DNA of 16,091 nt from JABCPE02 sp963517805 (GTDB taxonomy: Bacteria; Bacteroidota; Bacteroidia; Flavobacteriales; Weeksellaceae), in NCBI GenBank assembly GCA_963517805.1, contig CAUQHD010000017.1:1-16091 (forward strand), in the 5' to 3' direction. Both the position numbers and the translations under genes were made by a program. Under the pieces are notes generated by a model. The model saw only the letters and a list, made by a program, of their open reading frames with translations, had not been told where the DNA came from and did no database searches. Positions 7,250 through 14,290 of the stretch are shown here, one piece after another (position 1 is the stretch's first letter; the number at the start of each line of letters is the position of its first letter).

Positions 7250-7290
7250 TTTAGGCCGAAACTATGAGAACCGATAAGGAATTCCACTTT
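7250..7290 (+). repeat. Imperfect direct repeat, copy 1
   Basis: This 41-base stretch, from TTTAGGCCGAAAC to GAATTCCACTTT, matches 7801-7842 (TTTTAGCCTGAAA to AAATCCCACTTT) with a handful of changes. It is followed by CAGGGTGTAT, which resembles the CTTTCAGGGTGTCT motif in the tandem repeat. Confidence 0.65.
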
Positions 7291-7329
7291 CAGGGTGTAT
7301 GGAAGTCCTTTCCCGAAAAAAATCTTTCT

Positions 7330-7353
7330 GTGCTTTTCCTTGATGAAAAGCAC
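7330..7353. repeat. Short palindromic hairpin element
   Basis: GTGCTTTTC, a CTTGAT loop and GAAAAGCAC form a perfect 9-bp stem. The loop sequence is the complement of the ATCAAG loop of the hairpin at 7707-7732, suggesting two members of one dispersed family in opposite orientation. Confidence 0.6.
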
Positions 7354-7382
7354 CAAAAATCACGGCTTGGAAAGTCCGGCTA

Positions 7383-7465
7383 AAATTTTAATAGAAAACC
7401 TAAAATTCTTATAACTCGGCTTCGCCTCAAACAGAAAGAATTTTTACGGCTTCCTATTAAAATTT
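7383..7465. repeat. Large imperfect palindrome with inner GGCTTCGCC hairpin
   Basis: The outer arms AAATTTTAATAG (7383-7394) and CTATTAAAATTT (7454-7465) are exact reverse complements. Inner arms TAAAATTCTT (7401-7410) and AAGAATTTTTA continue the pairing. The loop carries CTCGGCTTCGCCTC, a sequence I recall as frequent in flavobacterial intergenic DNA. It looks like a MITE- or REP-type element; mobility is not shown. Confidence 0.6.
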
Positions 7466-7706
7466 CTTTACGCCTCCCTTTCCTATGCCGTCTGCCCAAT
7501 GCAAAACCCATAAAAATAGCGTTCTCATTTCTGTGCGGTTATTAAAACGGCCTCCGGAAAGAAAAGCGTTAAAAAATATTGGAGAAATCCCGTTAAAAAG
7601 CTTTCCTGTCTGAGCCGGCGCTGGAATTGGTGGCTGGGGCAAGTTAGGAAAGGTTTAGGGATTTTGGAAATATTTTAGCTTTTCTTTCTGAAGCCTTGAT
7701 TTTTTC

Positions 7707-7732
7707 GTTCTTTTGTATCAAGACAAAAGAAC
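7707..7732. repeat. Short palindromic hairpin element
   Basis: GTTCTTTTGT, an ATCAAG loop and ACAAAAGAAC form a perfect 10-bp stem, flanked by CTTGAT upstream and AAGACTT downstream. It is related in design to the hairpin at 7330-7353. Confidence 0.6.
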
Positions 7733-7800
7733 AAGACTTAATGAAGAATTGCACTTTTAAAGAATTCAAAAATCCCAGCCGTAAAAATTCTGCTTATTGA

Positions 7801-7842
7801 TTTTAGCCTGAAATAATAAGAACTGATAAGAAATCCCACTTT
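7801..7842 (+). repeat. Imperfect direct repeat, copy 2
   Basis: Second copy of the 41/42-base repeat at 7250-7290. Like the first, it has AAAAATCCCAGC upstream (7768-7779 here, 7173-7184 for copy 1), so the duplicated unit was probably longer and has diverged between the two blocks. Confidence 0.65.
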
Positions 7843-7877
7843 ACAACTGAAAGAAACAGCTGGAATTTTCTAAAATT

Positions 7878-8165
7878 ATACTTTCAGTATATCTGAGATA
7901 ACAAACTACACCCTGTAGTTTGTGTTTTTTGTTAAAAAATAGTCAGCTACAGGGTGTAGTTTATACTTTCAGGGTATCTGAGATAGCAAACCACAGGGTG
8001 TGTTTTGTGTTTTTTTTAAAAAAAATAGTCAGCTACAGGGTGTAGTTTATACTTTCAGGGTGTCTGAGATAGCAAACCACAGGGTGTAGTTTGTATTTTT
8101 TGTTTAAAAAAATGGGAGATACAGGGTAGGTCTCGGACTTTCCGACACTCTGAGATACCAATCTC
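7878..8165 (+). repeat. 85/86-bp tandem repeat, three copies plus a degraded fourth
   Basis: Units start at 7878, 7963 and 8049, with a decaying fourth from 8135. Each begins ATACTTTCAG and continues with TCTGAGATA, a hairpin, a T-run, an A-run and then TAGTCAGCTACAGGGTGTAG or a variant. In unit 1 the hairpin is ACAAACTACA, CCC, TGTAGTTTGT, followed by GTTTTTT, which looks like a rho-independent terminator; units 2 and 3 keep it with a mismatch. The 9-mer ACAGGGTGT or close variants occur at 7908 (inverted), 7949, 7993, 8035, 8079 and 8121, spaced 41 to 44 bases. The array ends about 80 bases before the DUF6261-like gene. Confidence 0.85.
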
Positions 8166-8247
8166 AAAAAAATACGCTTATTTTTTGTTGGTTCAAATTA
8201 TTTTTCTATATTAACGCTATCAAATTTCAAAATTAAAAATAAGTATT

Positions 8248-9012
8248 ATGGAAAAATTAACGAAAATCAAAGAGATTAGTTTAAGGGTTCTTAATAACGC
8301 CGAATACACTCAGTTCCTCAGTAATACCGAGCAGCTCCTCCAGACGGCAGGTGCAGGGCATCTGAGAATAGATGCTGGTCTGCTGGCGGAATTTCGGGAC
8401 AATATCCAAAAGCTTACAGACATCTCGTTTCAGAGCCGTGCCAGCACCGAAACCGAAGAACTCGCCAAGTTAGACAAACAAAGGGATGATTTGGCTGTTT
8501 ACCTCCTTGCAGCTTTCAGAGTGGAACGAAAATCGCCCATCATCCCCCGCAGGGAAGCCGCTGCGAAGCTCTACACCATTACCAAAAATTACATCGGTGT
8601 GCAGTCTCTGCCGAACCGACAAGAAACGCAGGTGCTGGAAGGCTTGGTCACAGACCTTGAAAAACCCGAAAACCAAATGCTGCTCCTTAACCTGAACCTC
8701 GGCGAGGTGCTTTCCCAGCTGAAAAATGCCAATTACGAATACAAAAGACTTACCGCCGGAAGAGCAGACAGCCAGATTCTAAACACCGTAGAAAGCGCGA
8801 AAAAAGTGAGAAAGCTGACCGATGAGCAGTACGATGAGCTGATTACAAGGGCTTTCGTGGCAAGTGTGGCATTCCCATCACAGGAAACCAAAGCGTTTGT
8901 GACTTCTATCAATAAACTGATAGATGACACTAGAAAAGCATACAAACAACGCCTTGCCCATACCAAAAAAACAGAAAAAGAAAACCCTGCTCAGCCGAAA
9001 TCAAATAATTAG
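8248..9012 (+). CDS. DUF6261-like protein, function unknown
   Basis: The 254-residue protein has no signal peptide or membrane segment and is predicted to be largely helical and cytoplasmic. Its layout matches what I know of the Bacteroidetes family DUF6261: an N-terminal LRVLNNAEYTQFLSNTEQLL at about residues 12-31, then a central RASTETEELAKLDKQRDDL near 62-80 and AAFRVERKSPIIPRREAAAKLY near 88-109, followed by repeated helices. The tail from about residue 235 is Lys-rich and disordered. No catalytic motif is visible. Genes of this family are often multicopy in Bacteroidetes and their role is unknown. The coding sequence looks more GC-rich than its surroundings. A tandem repeat array lies directly upstream. 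The only possible -7 element, TATATTAA near 8208, is weak. Confidence 0.8.
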   Translation: MEKLTKIKEISLRVLNNAEYTQFLSNTEQLLQTAGAGHLRIDAGLLAEFRDNIQKLTDISFQSRASTETEELAKLDKQRDDLAVYLLAAFRVERKSPIIPRREAAAKLYTITKNYIGVQSLPNRQETQVLEGLVTDLEKPENQMLLLNLNLGEVLSQLKNANYEYKRLTAGRADSQILNTVESAKKVRKLTDEQYDELITRAFVASVAFPSQETKAFVTSINKLIDDTRKAYKQRLAHTKKTEKENPAQPKSNN

Positions 9013-9014
9013 TT

Positions 9015-9022
9015 TAACTTTG
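9015..9022 (+). promoter_or_regulatory. Promoter -7 element for rnr
   Basis: TAACTTTG matches TAnnTTTG exactly, three bases after the stop codon of the DUF6261-like gene and 54 bases before the rnr ATG. Transcription would begin near 9028, inside or at the edge of the hairpin listed next. No clear -33 motif is visible. Confidence 0.45.
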
Positions 9023-9043
9023 TCCCTCCACCCTCAGGAGGGA
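9023..9043 (+). terminator. GC-rich hairpin between the DUF6261 gene and rnr
   Basis: TCCCTCC, a 7-base loop ACCCTCA and GGAGGGA form a perfect 7-bp stem that stands out in AT-rich DNA. The trailing TATTTCTAT is a poor U-tract, so termination of the upstream gene is possible but weak. With the promoter at 9015-9022 it would fall at the extreme 5' end of the rnr mRNA and could protect it. Confidence 0.4.
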
Positions 9044-9076
9044 TATTTCTATCAAATCAAATAAAAAAAGAAAACA

Positions 9077-11230
9077 ATGCGAAAAAAGAAAAAACACATA
9101 TCTAAAAAAAACGAACACAAACTAAAAGACATAGGGAGGCTCATCCTGAGATTCCTTAATAAAAACTCATCTAAAATATACAACTACAAGCAGATAGCAG
9201 ACGGTATAGATTACAAAAACCCGCGCCAGAGAGAGCAGGTCATCCAGACCCTGCACAAACTGAGAGCCGAAGACAAGATAAAGGAAACCGAGAAAGGGAA
9301 ATATATGCTAAACCTTCAGATAAAAGATACTCTGACTGGTACGATAGACTTCGCCCTCAACGGAAATGCCTATGTAAGCGTGGAGGGACTGGATGAGGAT
9401 ATCTTTATTCATCAGAAAAATGTAAAAGATGCTTTGCAGGGGGATAAGGTCTTAATCATCACTTACAACTTCAAAGGGCGGAAGCTGGAAGGCTCTGTAT
9501 TAGAAGTCTTGGAGAGAGCCAAAGACTCTTTTGTGGGGACATTTGAGTATGTGAAATATAAGGATTTCGGGTTTGTGGTTTGTGACAAAAAGGTCATCAA
9601 TACCGATATTTTCATTCCTAAATCCAAAATCCACGGAGCCAAAGACGGCGATAAAGTAGTCGTGAAAATGCTCCAATGGGATATCAATTCCAAAAACCCA
9701 GAAGGGGAAATCATCAAAGTATTAGGAAAACCAGGCGAACACGAAACGGAAATACATTCTATCCTTGCCGAGTATGAGCTTCCCTACCATTTCCCTGAGG
9801 AAGTAGAGGATTTCGCGAATAAAATCAACCGAGAAATCACTCCCGAAGAGCTGAAAAAAAGAAGAGATATGCGGGGGACACTCACTTTCACCATAGACCC
9901 GAAAGATGCCAAGGATTTTGATGATGCACTATCGCTGAAAAAATTAGACAGCGGAAACTGGGAAATAGGTGTACACATTGCCGATGTATCCCACTATGTA
10001 CAGCCAGGAATGCTTTTGGATGAGGAAGCATACAGCCGTGCGACTTCCGTTTATCTCGTGGATAGGGTAGTTCCCATGCTCCCAGAGATTCTCAGTAATG
10101 ACCTCTGTTCGCTAAAGCCAAATGTGGATAGATATGCTTTCTCGGCGGTGTTTGAGATAAATGACAGGGCAGAGATAGTGAATCAGTGGTTTGGGCGTAC
10201 AGTCATCCACTCTGATAGAAGATTCTCCTACGAAGAAGCCCAAGAGCGTATAGAAACAGGAAAAGGAGATTTGGCGGAGGAAATACTGGCATTAGACCAC
10301 TTGGCAAAGATTCTCAGAAAAGAGAGATTAAAGAAAGGGGCTATCGCTTTTGACCGCAGTGAGGTGAGATTTAACCTTGATGAAAATAATAATCCTATCG
10401 GAGTTTATTTTAAAATCAGCAAAGATTCTAACCACCTGATAGAGGAGTTTATGCTGCTGGCAAACAGAAAAGTTTCCGAGTATGTATCTCTTTCCAGAAA
10501 GGGCGAACCCACGCATAATACTTTTATTTATCGTATCCACGATGACCCAGACCCAGCGAAACTAGAAGCGCTGAGAGATTTCGTGCAGACACTCGGCTAC
10601 AAAATGAATATTTCCAATTCCCAAAAAATAGCCGAAAGTATGAACAAACTCCTAAAAGATGTGGCAGGAAAAGGCGAGGAAAACATGGTGGAAACTTTGG
10701 CGATGAGAAGTATGAGCAAAGCAGTCTATTCTACCGAGAATATAGGACACTACGGACTAGCATTCCCATATTATTCGCACTTTACTTCGCCTATTCGCCG
10801 TTATCCAGACCTAATGGCGCATAGACTGCTCCAGCATTATTTGGATGGTGGAAAATCGCCAAACAGAGAGGAATACGAAGAATACTGCAAACACTGCAGC
10901 GATAGGGAAAGACTGGCTGCCAATGCAGAGCGGGATTCTATAAAATACATGCAGGTGAAGTTCATGGAGGACAAAGTAGGTCAGGATTTCACGGGGGTAA
11001 TCTCGGGTGTAGCAGACTATGGTTTTTGGGTAGAAATACCTGAAAACGGCGCCGAAGGAATGATAAAACTGAGAGACCTGATGGATGATTCCTACTTCCA
11101 TGATCCGAAGGCGCATTCTATTGTCGGTACCAAGTCAGGCAAGACCTACCGCCTCGGTGATGAGATAAAAATACAAGTAGTAAAAGCCAACCTCATCCAA
11201 AAACAATTGGATTTTAAAATAGTAGAATAA
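9077..11230 (+). CDS. rnr: Ribonuclease R
   Basis: The 717-residue protein is a 3'-to-5' processive exoribonuclease that degrades structured RNA and takes part in rRNA and mRNA quality control. In order: a basic N-terminus (MRKKKKHISKKNEHK), a winged-helix segment at about residues 20-75, cold-shock-type OB folds at about 80-225, the RNB catalytic domain, and an S1 domain from about residue 634 (GQDFTGVISGVADYGFWVEI). The catalytic metal-binding signature DPKDAKDFDDA is at residues 274-284. FTSPIRRYPDLMAHR near 570-585 is the conserved RNA-contact region. Length is in the normal range for Bacteroidetes. The start ATG follows an A-rich leader without a Shine-Dalgarno sequence, as is typical here. 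Confidence 0.97.
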   Translation: MRKKKKHISKKNEHKLKDIGRLILRFLNKNSSKIYNYKQIADGIDYKNPRQREQVIQTLHKLRAEDKIKETEKGKYMLNLQIKDTLTGTIDFALNGNAYVSVEGLDEDIFIHQKNVKDALQGDKVLIITYNFKGRKLEGSVLEVLERAKDSFVGTFEYVKYKDFGFVVCDKKVINTDIFIPKSKIHGAKDGDKVVVKMLQWDINSKNPEGEIIKVLGKPGEHETEIHSILAEYELPYHFPEEVEDFANKINREITPEELKKRRDMRGTLTFTIDPKDAKDFDDALSLKKLDSGNWEIGVHIADVSHYVQPGMLLDEEAYSRATSVYLVDRVVPMLPEILSNDLCSLKPNVDRYAFSAVFEINDRAEIVNQWFGRTVIHSDRRFSYEEAQERIETGKGDLAEEILALDHLAKILRKERLKKGAIAFDRSEVRFNLDENNNPIGVYFKISKDSNHLIEEFMLLANRKVSEYVSLSRKGEPTHNTFIYRIHDDPDPAKLEALRDFVQTLGYKMNISNSQKIAESMNKLLKDVAGKGEENMVETLAMRSMSKAVYSTENIGHYGLAFPYYSHFTSPIRRYPDLMAHRLLQHYLDGGKSPNREEYEEYCKHCSDRERLAANAERDSIKYMQVKFMEDKVGQDFTGVISGVADYGFWVEIPENGAEGMIKLRDLMDDSYFHDPKAHSIVGTKSGKTYRLGDEIKIQVVKANLIQKQLDFKIVE

Positions 11231-11237
11231 CAGCAAT

Positions 11238-11269
11238 AAAAAAACTCCCTTTTTTAGGGAGTTTTTTTT
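11238..11269. terminator. Bidirectional terminator between rnr and the convergent lipoprotein gene
   Basis: ACTCCCT and AGGGAGT flank a TTTTT loop. The stem is extended by an A-run on the left and a T-run on the right, which provide U-tracts in both directions. It starts 8 bases after the rnr stop and ends next to the stop codon of the minus-strand gene. Confidence 0.88.
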
Positions 11270-11270
11270 A

Positions 11271-12158
11271 TTATCTGTTGTATTCTATTGTCTGATAATA
11301 ATCACTATTTATATAGTGTCCTGTAGCAAGGTCTTTAGTTTTGCGTTGTATTTTGGTTGGATAGTTGTTAGTGTTTAAAATATATTCTACTATAGATTCT
11401 CCTGTATAGCTATCATTAAAATGAGGACTACCAGAATAATAAAAAGTAGTGTTTATTTCTTTCTTTATATAAGAAATAGGAAGGTGTATGCCACTAACAT
11501 CTTCACTTCCAATTGCAAAAGATGAATAATTAAGTTTATCCATTCCTTTTATGTTTTCTATTAAACTATGATGATTTGCGTATTGGTAAGTAAAGGTATT
11601 ATTGTCTTTCTGAGTGATATCTCCTGCCGTGTTTTTTTCTTCAGAAACCATCTCCTTTCTTATTGGTCTTTTCTTTGCATCTAATGTGTAAGTGATGGTA
11701 GAAGTGGATATAGAAGATAGAGTTCCAGTTATATCATCATAATTTTTAGATATCTTTTGTGCTGTTACAGTAGAACCATTGATGGTGTATGTTGTATTTT
11801 CTTCTAAAACTTTAATAGTACCACTATAAGATTCTTCTTTTTCAGAGATAAGGTTTCCATTAGAATCATAATTAAATACATGAGAACTTCCATCAGGATT
11901 ATTTGTAGAAGTAATTAAATCTCCTGTATAAGTGTAAATTACATCTTTGTTGTCACGAGTAACTTTCATGAGCTTATTTCCATTATAACTAAAAGTAATC
12001 ACTTCATCTGCTTTACCAGTTTGAGAATAGGTAAGTTTGGTTGGAAGAATTACTGTTTGGCTGATTGCAGGTGTCTGAGGTGTTGTAGGATTATCATTAT
12101 CCCTGCTGCACGAAATAATCATCGCTCCCACAAGAGCCGAAAATAAAAATTTTTTCAT
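11271..12158 (-). CDS. Surface-type lipoprotein with YD/RHS-like repeats, function unknown
   Basis: The 295-residue protein has a type II signal peptide, MKKFLFSALVGAMIISC, with the acylated Cys at residue 17. The following SRDNDN is acidic and resembles the lipoprotein export signal that sends Bacteroidetes lipoproteins to the cell surface; surface location is inferred. After a Pro/Thr-rich linker, the body consists of short beta-strand units such as VITFSYNGNKLMKVTRD, DVIYTYTGDLITSTNNPDG and HVFNYDSNGNLISEKEE, which resemble degenerate YD/RHS repeats of Bacteroidetes lipoproteins annotated as DUF-containing. There is no enzymatic motif. It is monocistronic, convergent with rnr, and has an exact TAnnTTTG element upstream. 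Confidence 0.85.
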   Translation of the reverse strand: MKKFLFSALVGAMIISCSRDNDNPTTPQTPAISQTVILPTKLTYSQTGKADEVITFSYNGNKLMKVTRDNKDVIYTYTGDLITSTNNPDGSSHVFNYDSNGNLISEKEESYSGTIKVLEENTTYTINGSTVTAQKISKNYDDITGTLSSISTSTITYTLDAKKRPIRKEMVSEEKNTAGDITQKDNNTFTYQYANHHSLIENIKGMDKLNYSSFAIGSEDVSGIHLPISYIKKEINTTFYYSGSPHFNDSYTGESIVEYILNTNNYPTKIQRKTKDLATGHYINSDYYQTIEYNR

Positions 12159-12185
12159 TTTATATTGATTTTAAAATTAATTGGG

Positions 12186-12193
12186 CAAAGATA
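12186..12193 (-). promoter_or_regulatory. Promoter -7 element for the YD-repeat lipoprotein
   Basis: TATCTTTG on the minus strand matches TAnnTTTG exactly. It lies 27 bases upstream of the ATG at 12158, back-to-back with the promoter of the LysE-family gene at 12221-12228. Both promoters share a 96-base divergent spacer. Confidence 0.5.
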
Positions 12194-12220
12194 ATAATTT
12201 TCATCTAAAAATAAAATCCG

Positions 12221-12228
12221 TATTTTTG
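12221..12228 (+). promoter_or_regulatory. Promoter -7 element for the LysE-family operon
   Basis: TATTTTTG matches TAnnTTTG exactly and would start transcription near 12235, about 20 bases before the chosen ATG at 12255. This supports that ATG over the upstream TTG at 12246, which would leave a shorter leader. Confidence 0.45.
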
Positions 12229-12254
12229 GAGTTTCAATTAAGAATTTGCATCCT

Positions 12255-12932
12255 ATGATAGAGCTTATTTTTTCTGCTGTCGGTTTGGGTTTTATGCTTA
12301 GTTTGGTATTCATTGGGCCTGTTTTCTTCCTTTTGGTGGAGACCAGCCTTTCGCGTGGGTCTCGGCATGCACTGGCGCTGGATTTGGGCGTGGTTTTTGC
12401 GGATATAGTGTGCATTGTGGCGGCGTATTTCAGCAGTCAGGACATTATCCATATCATAGACCAATACCCGAGTTTTTATAGGATTTCGGCGCTTATTATC
12501 TTTGTTTATGGGATTTATATGATAGTTTCCAAAACCAGAATGCACATCGCAGGTGAGGAAAGGCTCATCAACCAAAACTATCTGAAAACTTTTCTCAATG
12601 GTTTCCTGCTCAATATTCTGAACATCGGTGTGGTACTTTTTTGGCTGGTAACCGTCATTTTCATTAGAAAAAACTATCCTGACACGGGCAGATTTTTGCT
12701 TTACATCGGTTTGGTTATCGGGACATATCTTTTGATAGACTTGGCGAAAATCTACTTGGCGAAACAATTTCACAATAAACTCAATCAGCAGGTGGCTAAT
12801 AAAATCCGAAAAGGCGTAGGCTTTATTCTGCTGGTTCTGAGCGTGTTTATTTTCCTTCAAAGTTTTAAATCCTTTAACCAACTGGACAAAAGATTAGAAG
12901 AAAAAGGCATCAAACGAGAAGAAATAAAGTAA
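12255..12932 (+). CDS. LysE/RhtB-family amino-acid exporter-like membrane protein
   Basis: From the ATG at 12255 the protein has 225 residues and about six hydrophobic segments. The N-terminal block GLGFMLSLVFIGPVFFLLVETSLSRG has the family's GP motif in the first membrane helices and the ETSLSRGSRHAL loop typical of LysE-type exporters. The region FLNGFLLNILNIGVVLFW near residue 114 matches the conserved central N-P/N-I helix. LysE-family proteins export amino acids or related small molecules by proton exchange; the substrate is not predictable here. A TTG codon at 12246 could add three residues, but the ATG matches the usual start in relatives. The gene heads a cluster with an LD-carboxypeptidase 24 bases downstream. 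Confidence 0.85.
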   Translation: MIELIFSAVGLGFMLSLVFIGPVFFLLVETSLSRGSRHALALDLGVVFADIVCIVAAYFSSQDIIHIIDQYPSFYRISALIIFVYGIYMIVSKTRMHIAGEERLINQNYLKTFLNGFLLNILNIGVVLFWLVTVIFIRKNYPDTGRFLLYIGLVIGTYLLIDLAKIYLAKQFHNKLNQQVANKIRKGVGFILLVLSVFIFLQSFKSFNQLDKRLEEKGIKREEIK

Positions 12933-12956
12933 AAAGATACTCAATAACAGACACTT

Positions 12957-13889
12957 ATGGCGGTCATATTCCCAAAAACCCTTAAAAAAGGCGATAAAAT
13001 AGCAGTCGTTTCTCCTGCTGGTTCGGTAGAAGAAGAGCAGATTTTATCCACGCTGGAACTTATAAAATCCAAAGGCTATGAGCCTGTTCTCAGTCCTCAT
13101 TGCTTGGGCAGATTTTCCTTTGGGTACAGCTATTCTGGAACGGAAAAACAGCGAATTTCTGACCTGAACTGGGCATTGAACAATGATGAGGTTTCTGCCA
13201 TCTGGGCTACGCGCGGCGGCTATGGCTGTCAGCATCTTTTGGGACATCTGAAACTAAAACATTTCAAAGAAAATCCAAAATGGTACATCGGCTATTCGGA
13301 TAATACCGTTATCCAAAGTTTCCTCTTGAAAAAGGGCTTTGCGAGTATCCACGGACAGACACTGAAGACCTCATCTTTTGGAGTTTCAGCCGAAAGTTAT
13401 GAAGAGATTTTCAATATTTTCAGCGGGAAAAAGCCTAAATATCAGGTCACTCCACATCCGCAGAATAACCACGGAAGTGCAGAAGGAATTTTGGTCGGTG
13501 GAAATCTGGCGCTGGTCTATGCGCTTTTGGGAAGCTCGTATTCGGTAGATTTCAGGGACAAAATTTTGTTTATAGAAGACATCGGCGAGAATTTTTATTC
13601 GCTGGACAGAATGCTCATTTCTCTTGATTTGGCTGGTGTTTTTAGGAAAATAAAGGGCATCATCATCGGAGGAATGATTAACATGGGAAACGAGGCAGAA
13701 AACCCTGATTATGAGTATAGTTATGATGCTATGGCTTATGAAATCATCGCCGAAAGGCTCAAGAAATATTCTTTCCCAAAGCTGTTCGCTTTTCCTAATG
13801 GGCATATTTTTGATAATGTGCCACTGATTTTAGGGTCTGAAATAAAACTGAACATTTCCGAAACAGGAGCAAAAGTAGAATTCTTATAA
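12957..13889 (+). CDS. LD-carboxypeptidase (peptidase family S66)
   Basis: The 310-residue protein belongs to family S66, whose best-known member, LdcA, removes the terminal D-Ala from murein tetrapeptides during cell-wall recycling. The catalytic triad is visible: Ser114 in IGYSDNT, Glu207 in LFIEDIGE and His283 in FPNGHI, close to Ser115, Glu217 and His285 of Pseudomonas LdcA. The N-terminus KKGDKIAVVSPAG and IWATRGGYG near residues 82-90 are also family-typical. There is no signal peptide, in agreement with a cytoplasmic enzyme. The stop codon is 8 bases before the yraN start, so co-transcription is likely. Related S66 enzymes such as MccF hydrolyse other substrates, so LdcA itself is likely but not proven. 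Confidence 0.92.
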   Translation: MAVIFPKTLKKGDKIAVVSPAGSVEEEQILSTLELIKSKGYEPVLSPHCLGRFSFGYSYSGTEKQRISDLNWALNNDEVSAIWATRGGYGCQHLLGHLKLKHFKENPKWYIGYSDNTVIQSFLLKKGFASIHGQTLKTSSFGVSAESYEEIFNIFSGKKPKYQVTPHPQNNHGSAEGILVGGNLALVYALLGSSYSVDFRDKILFIEDIGENFYSLDRMLISLDLAGVFRKIKGIIIGGMINMGNEAENPDYEYSYDAMAYEIIAERLKKYSFPKLFAFPNGHIFDNVPLILGSEIKLNISETGAKVEFL

Positions 13890-13897
13890 TTCCATAA

Positions 13898-14269
13898 ATG
13901 GCTGAACATAATGACTTTGGAAAGGAATCCGAAAATTTGGCTGTAGAGTTTTTGAAAAAAAAAGGCTATAAAATTTTAGTCAAAAACTACCGCTATCTAA
14001 AAGCCGAAATAGACATCATCGCAGAGACTGAAAATCAGATTGTTATAATAGAAGTAAAAGCCAGAAGCACAGATACTTTCCTGAGTCCAGAAGAGGCGGT
14101 GAATAAGAAGAAAATCAGGCTGCTCATCTCTGCTGCGAGCCATTTTTTGGAAGAAAATGAAATAGACAAGGAAGCAAGGTTTGATATAATCGCCATTCTT
14201 CCGAATGAAGAAAATCAATTCCAAATCAAGCATATAGAAAATGCTTTTGATATTACAGATGGCTTTTAG
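13898..14269 (+). CDS. YraN family protein (UPF0102), nuclease-fold
   Basis: The 123-residue protein matches the UPF0102/YraN family, which has a restriction-endonuclease-like fold. Visible family features are GKESENLAVEFLKKKGYKIL at about residues 8-27, KNYRYLKAEIDIIAE near 29-43 and VIIEVKARS near 49-57. The E-D-ExK pattern (Glu in AEIDII, Asp, then EVK) is the predicted metal site. Its biological role is not established; a DNA-processing or Holliday-junction-type function has been suggested from the fold. It is separated from the LD-carboxypeptidase by 8 bases and is followed by a small lipoprotein after 21 bases. Confidence 0.93.
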   Translation: MAEHNDFGKESENLAVEFLKKKGYKILVKNYRYLKAEIDIIAETENQIVIIEVKARSTDTFLSPEEAVNKKKIRLLISAASHFLEENEIDKEARFDIIAILPNEENQFQIKHIENAFDITDGF

Positions 14270-14290
14270 AGATAAATATAAAACTGAGTT

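Larger units (their letters stand above)
7199..7860. repeat. Non-coding mosaic of dispersed intergenic repeats
   Basis: No convincing gene lies between tsaB and the tandem repeat. Short open frames on the minus strand (7162-7356 and 7457-7642) lack recognisable domains and cross the repeats. The stretch contains hairpin elements, an imperfect 42-bp direct repeat and a long inverted repeat, listed separately. The layout resembles the recurrent palindromic intergenic elements of Chryseobacterium-type genomes. It may also contain remains of a decayed gene, but I cannot name one. Confidence 0.6.

Noticed and set aside
7457..7642. 61-codon minus-strand open frame in the repeat mosaic
   Set aside because: It overlaps one end of a dispersed palindrome, has no promoter, start context or domain, and is best seen as chance coding potential in repeat DNA.
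7878..8165. CRISPR array
   Set aside because: Neighbouring units are alike over most of their length, so there are no unique spacers. There are no cas genes.
12246..12254. TTG start for the LysE-family protein
   Set aside because: The ATG at 12255 gives the usual N-terminus of the family and a more normal leader from the -7 element at 12221-12228.
12234..12881. 215-codon open frame on the minus strand
   Set aside because: It is antisense to the LysE-family gene, which has clear membrane-protein features and a promoter. The antisense translation shows no domain.
13386..13805. 139-codon open frame on the minus strand
   Set aside because: It lies fully inside the LD-carboxypeptidase gene, whose catalytic triad is intact. 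The antisense product has no recognisable feature.
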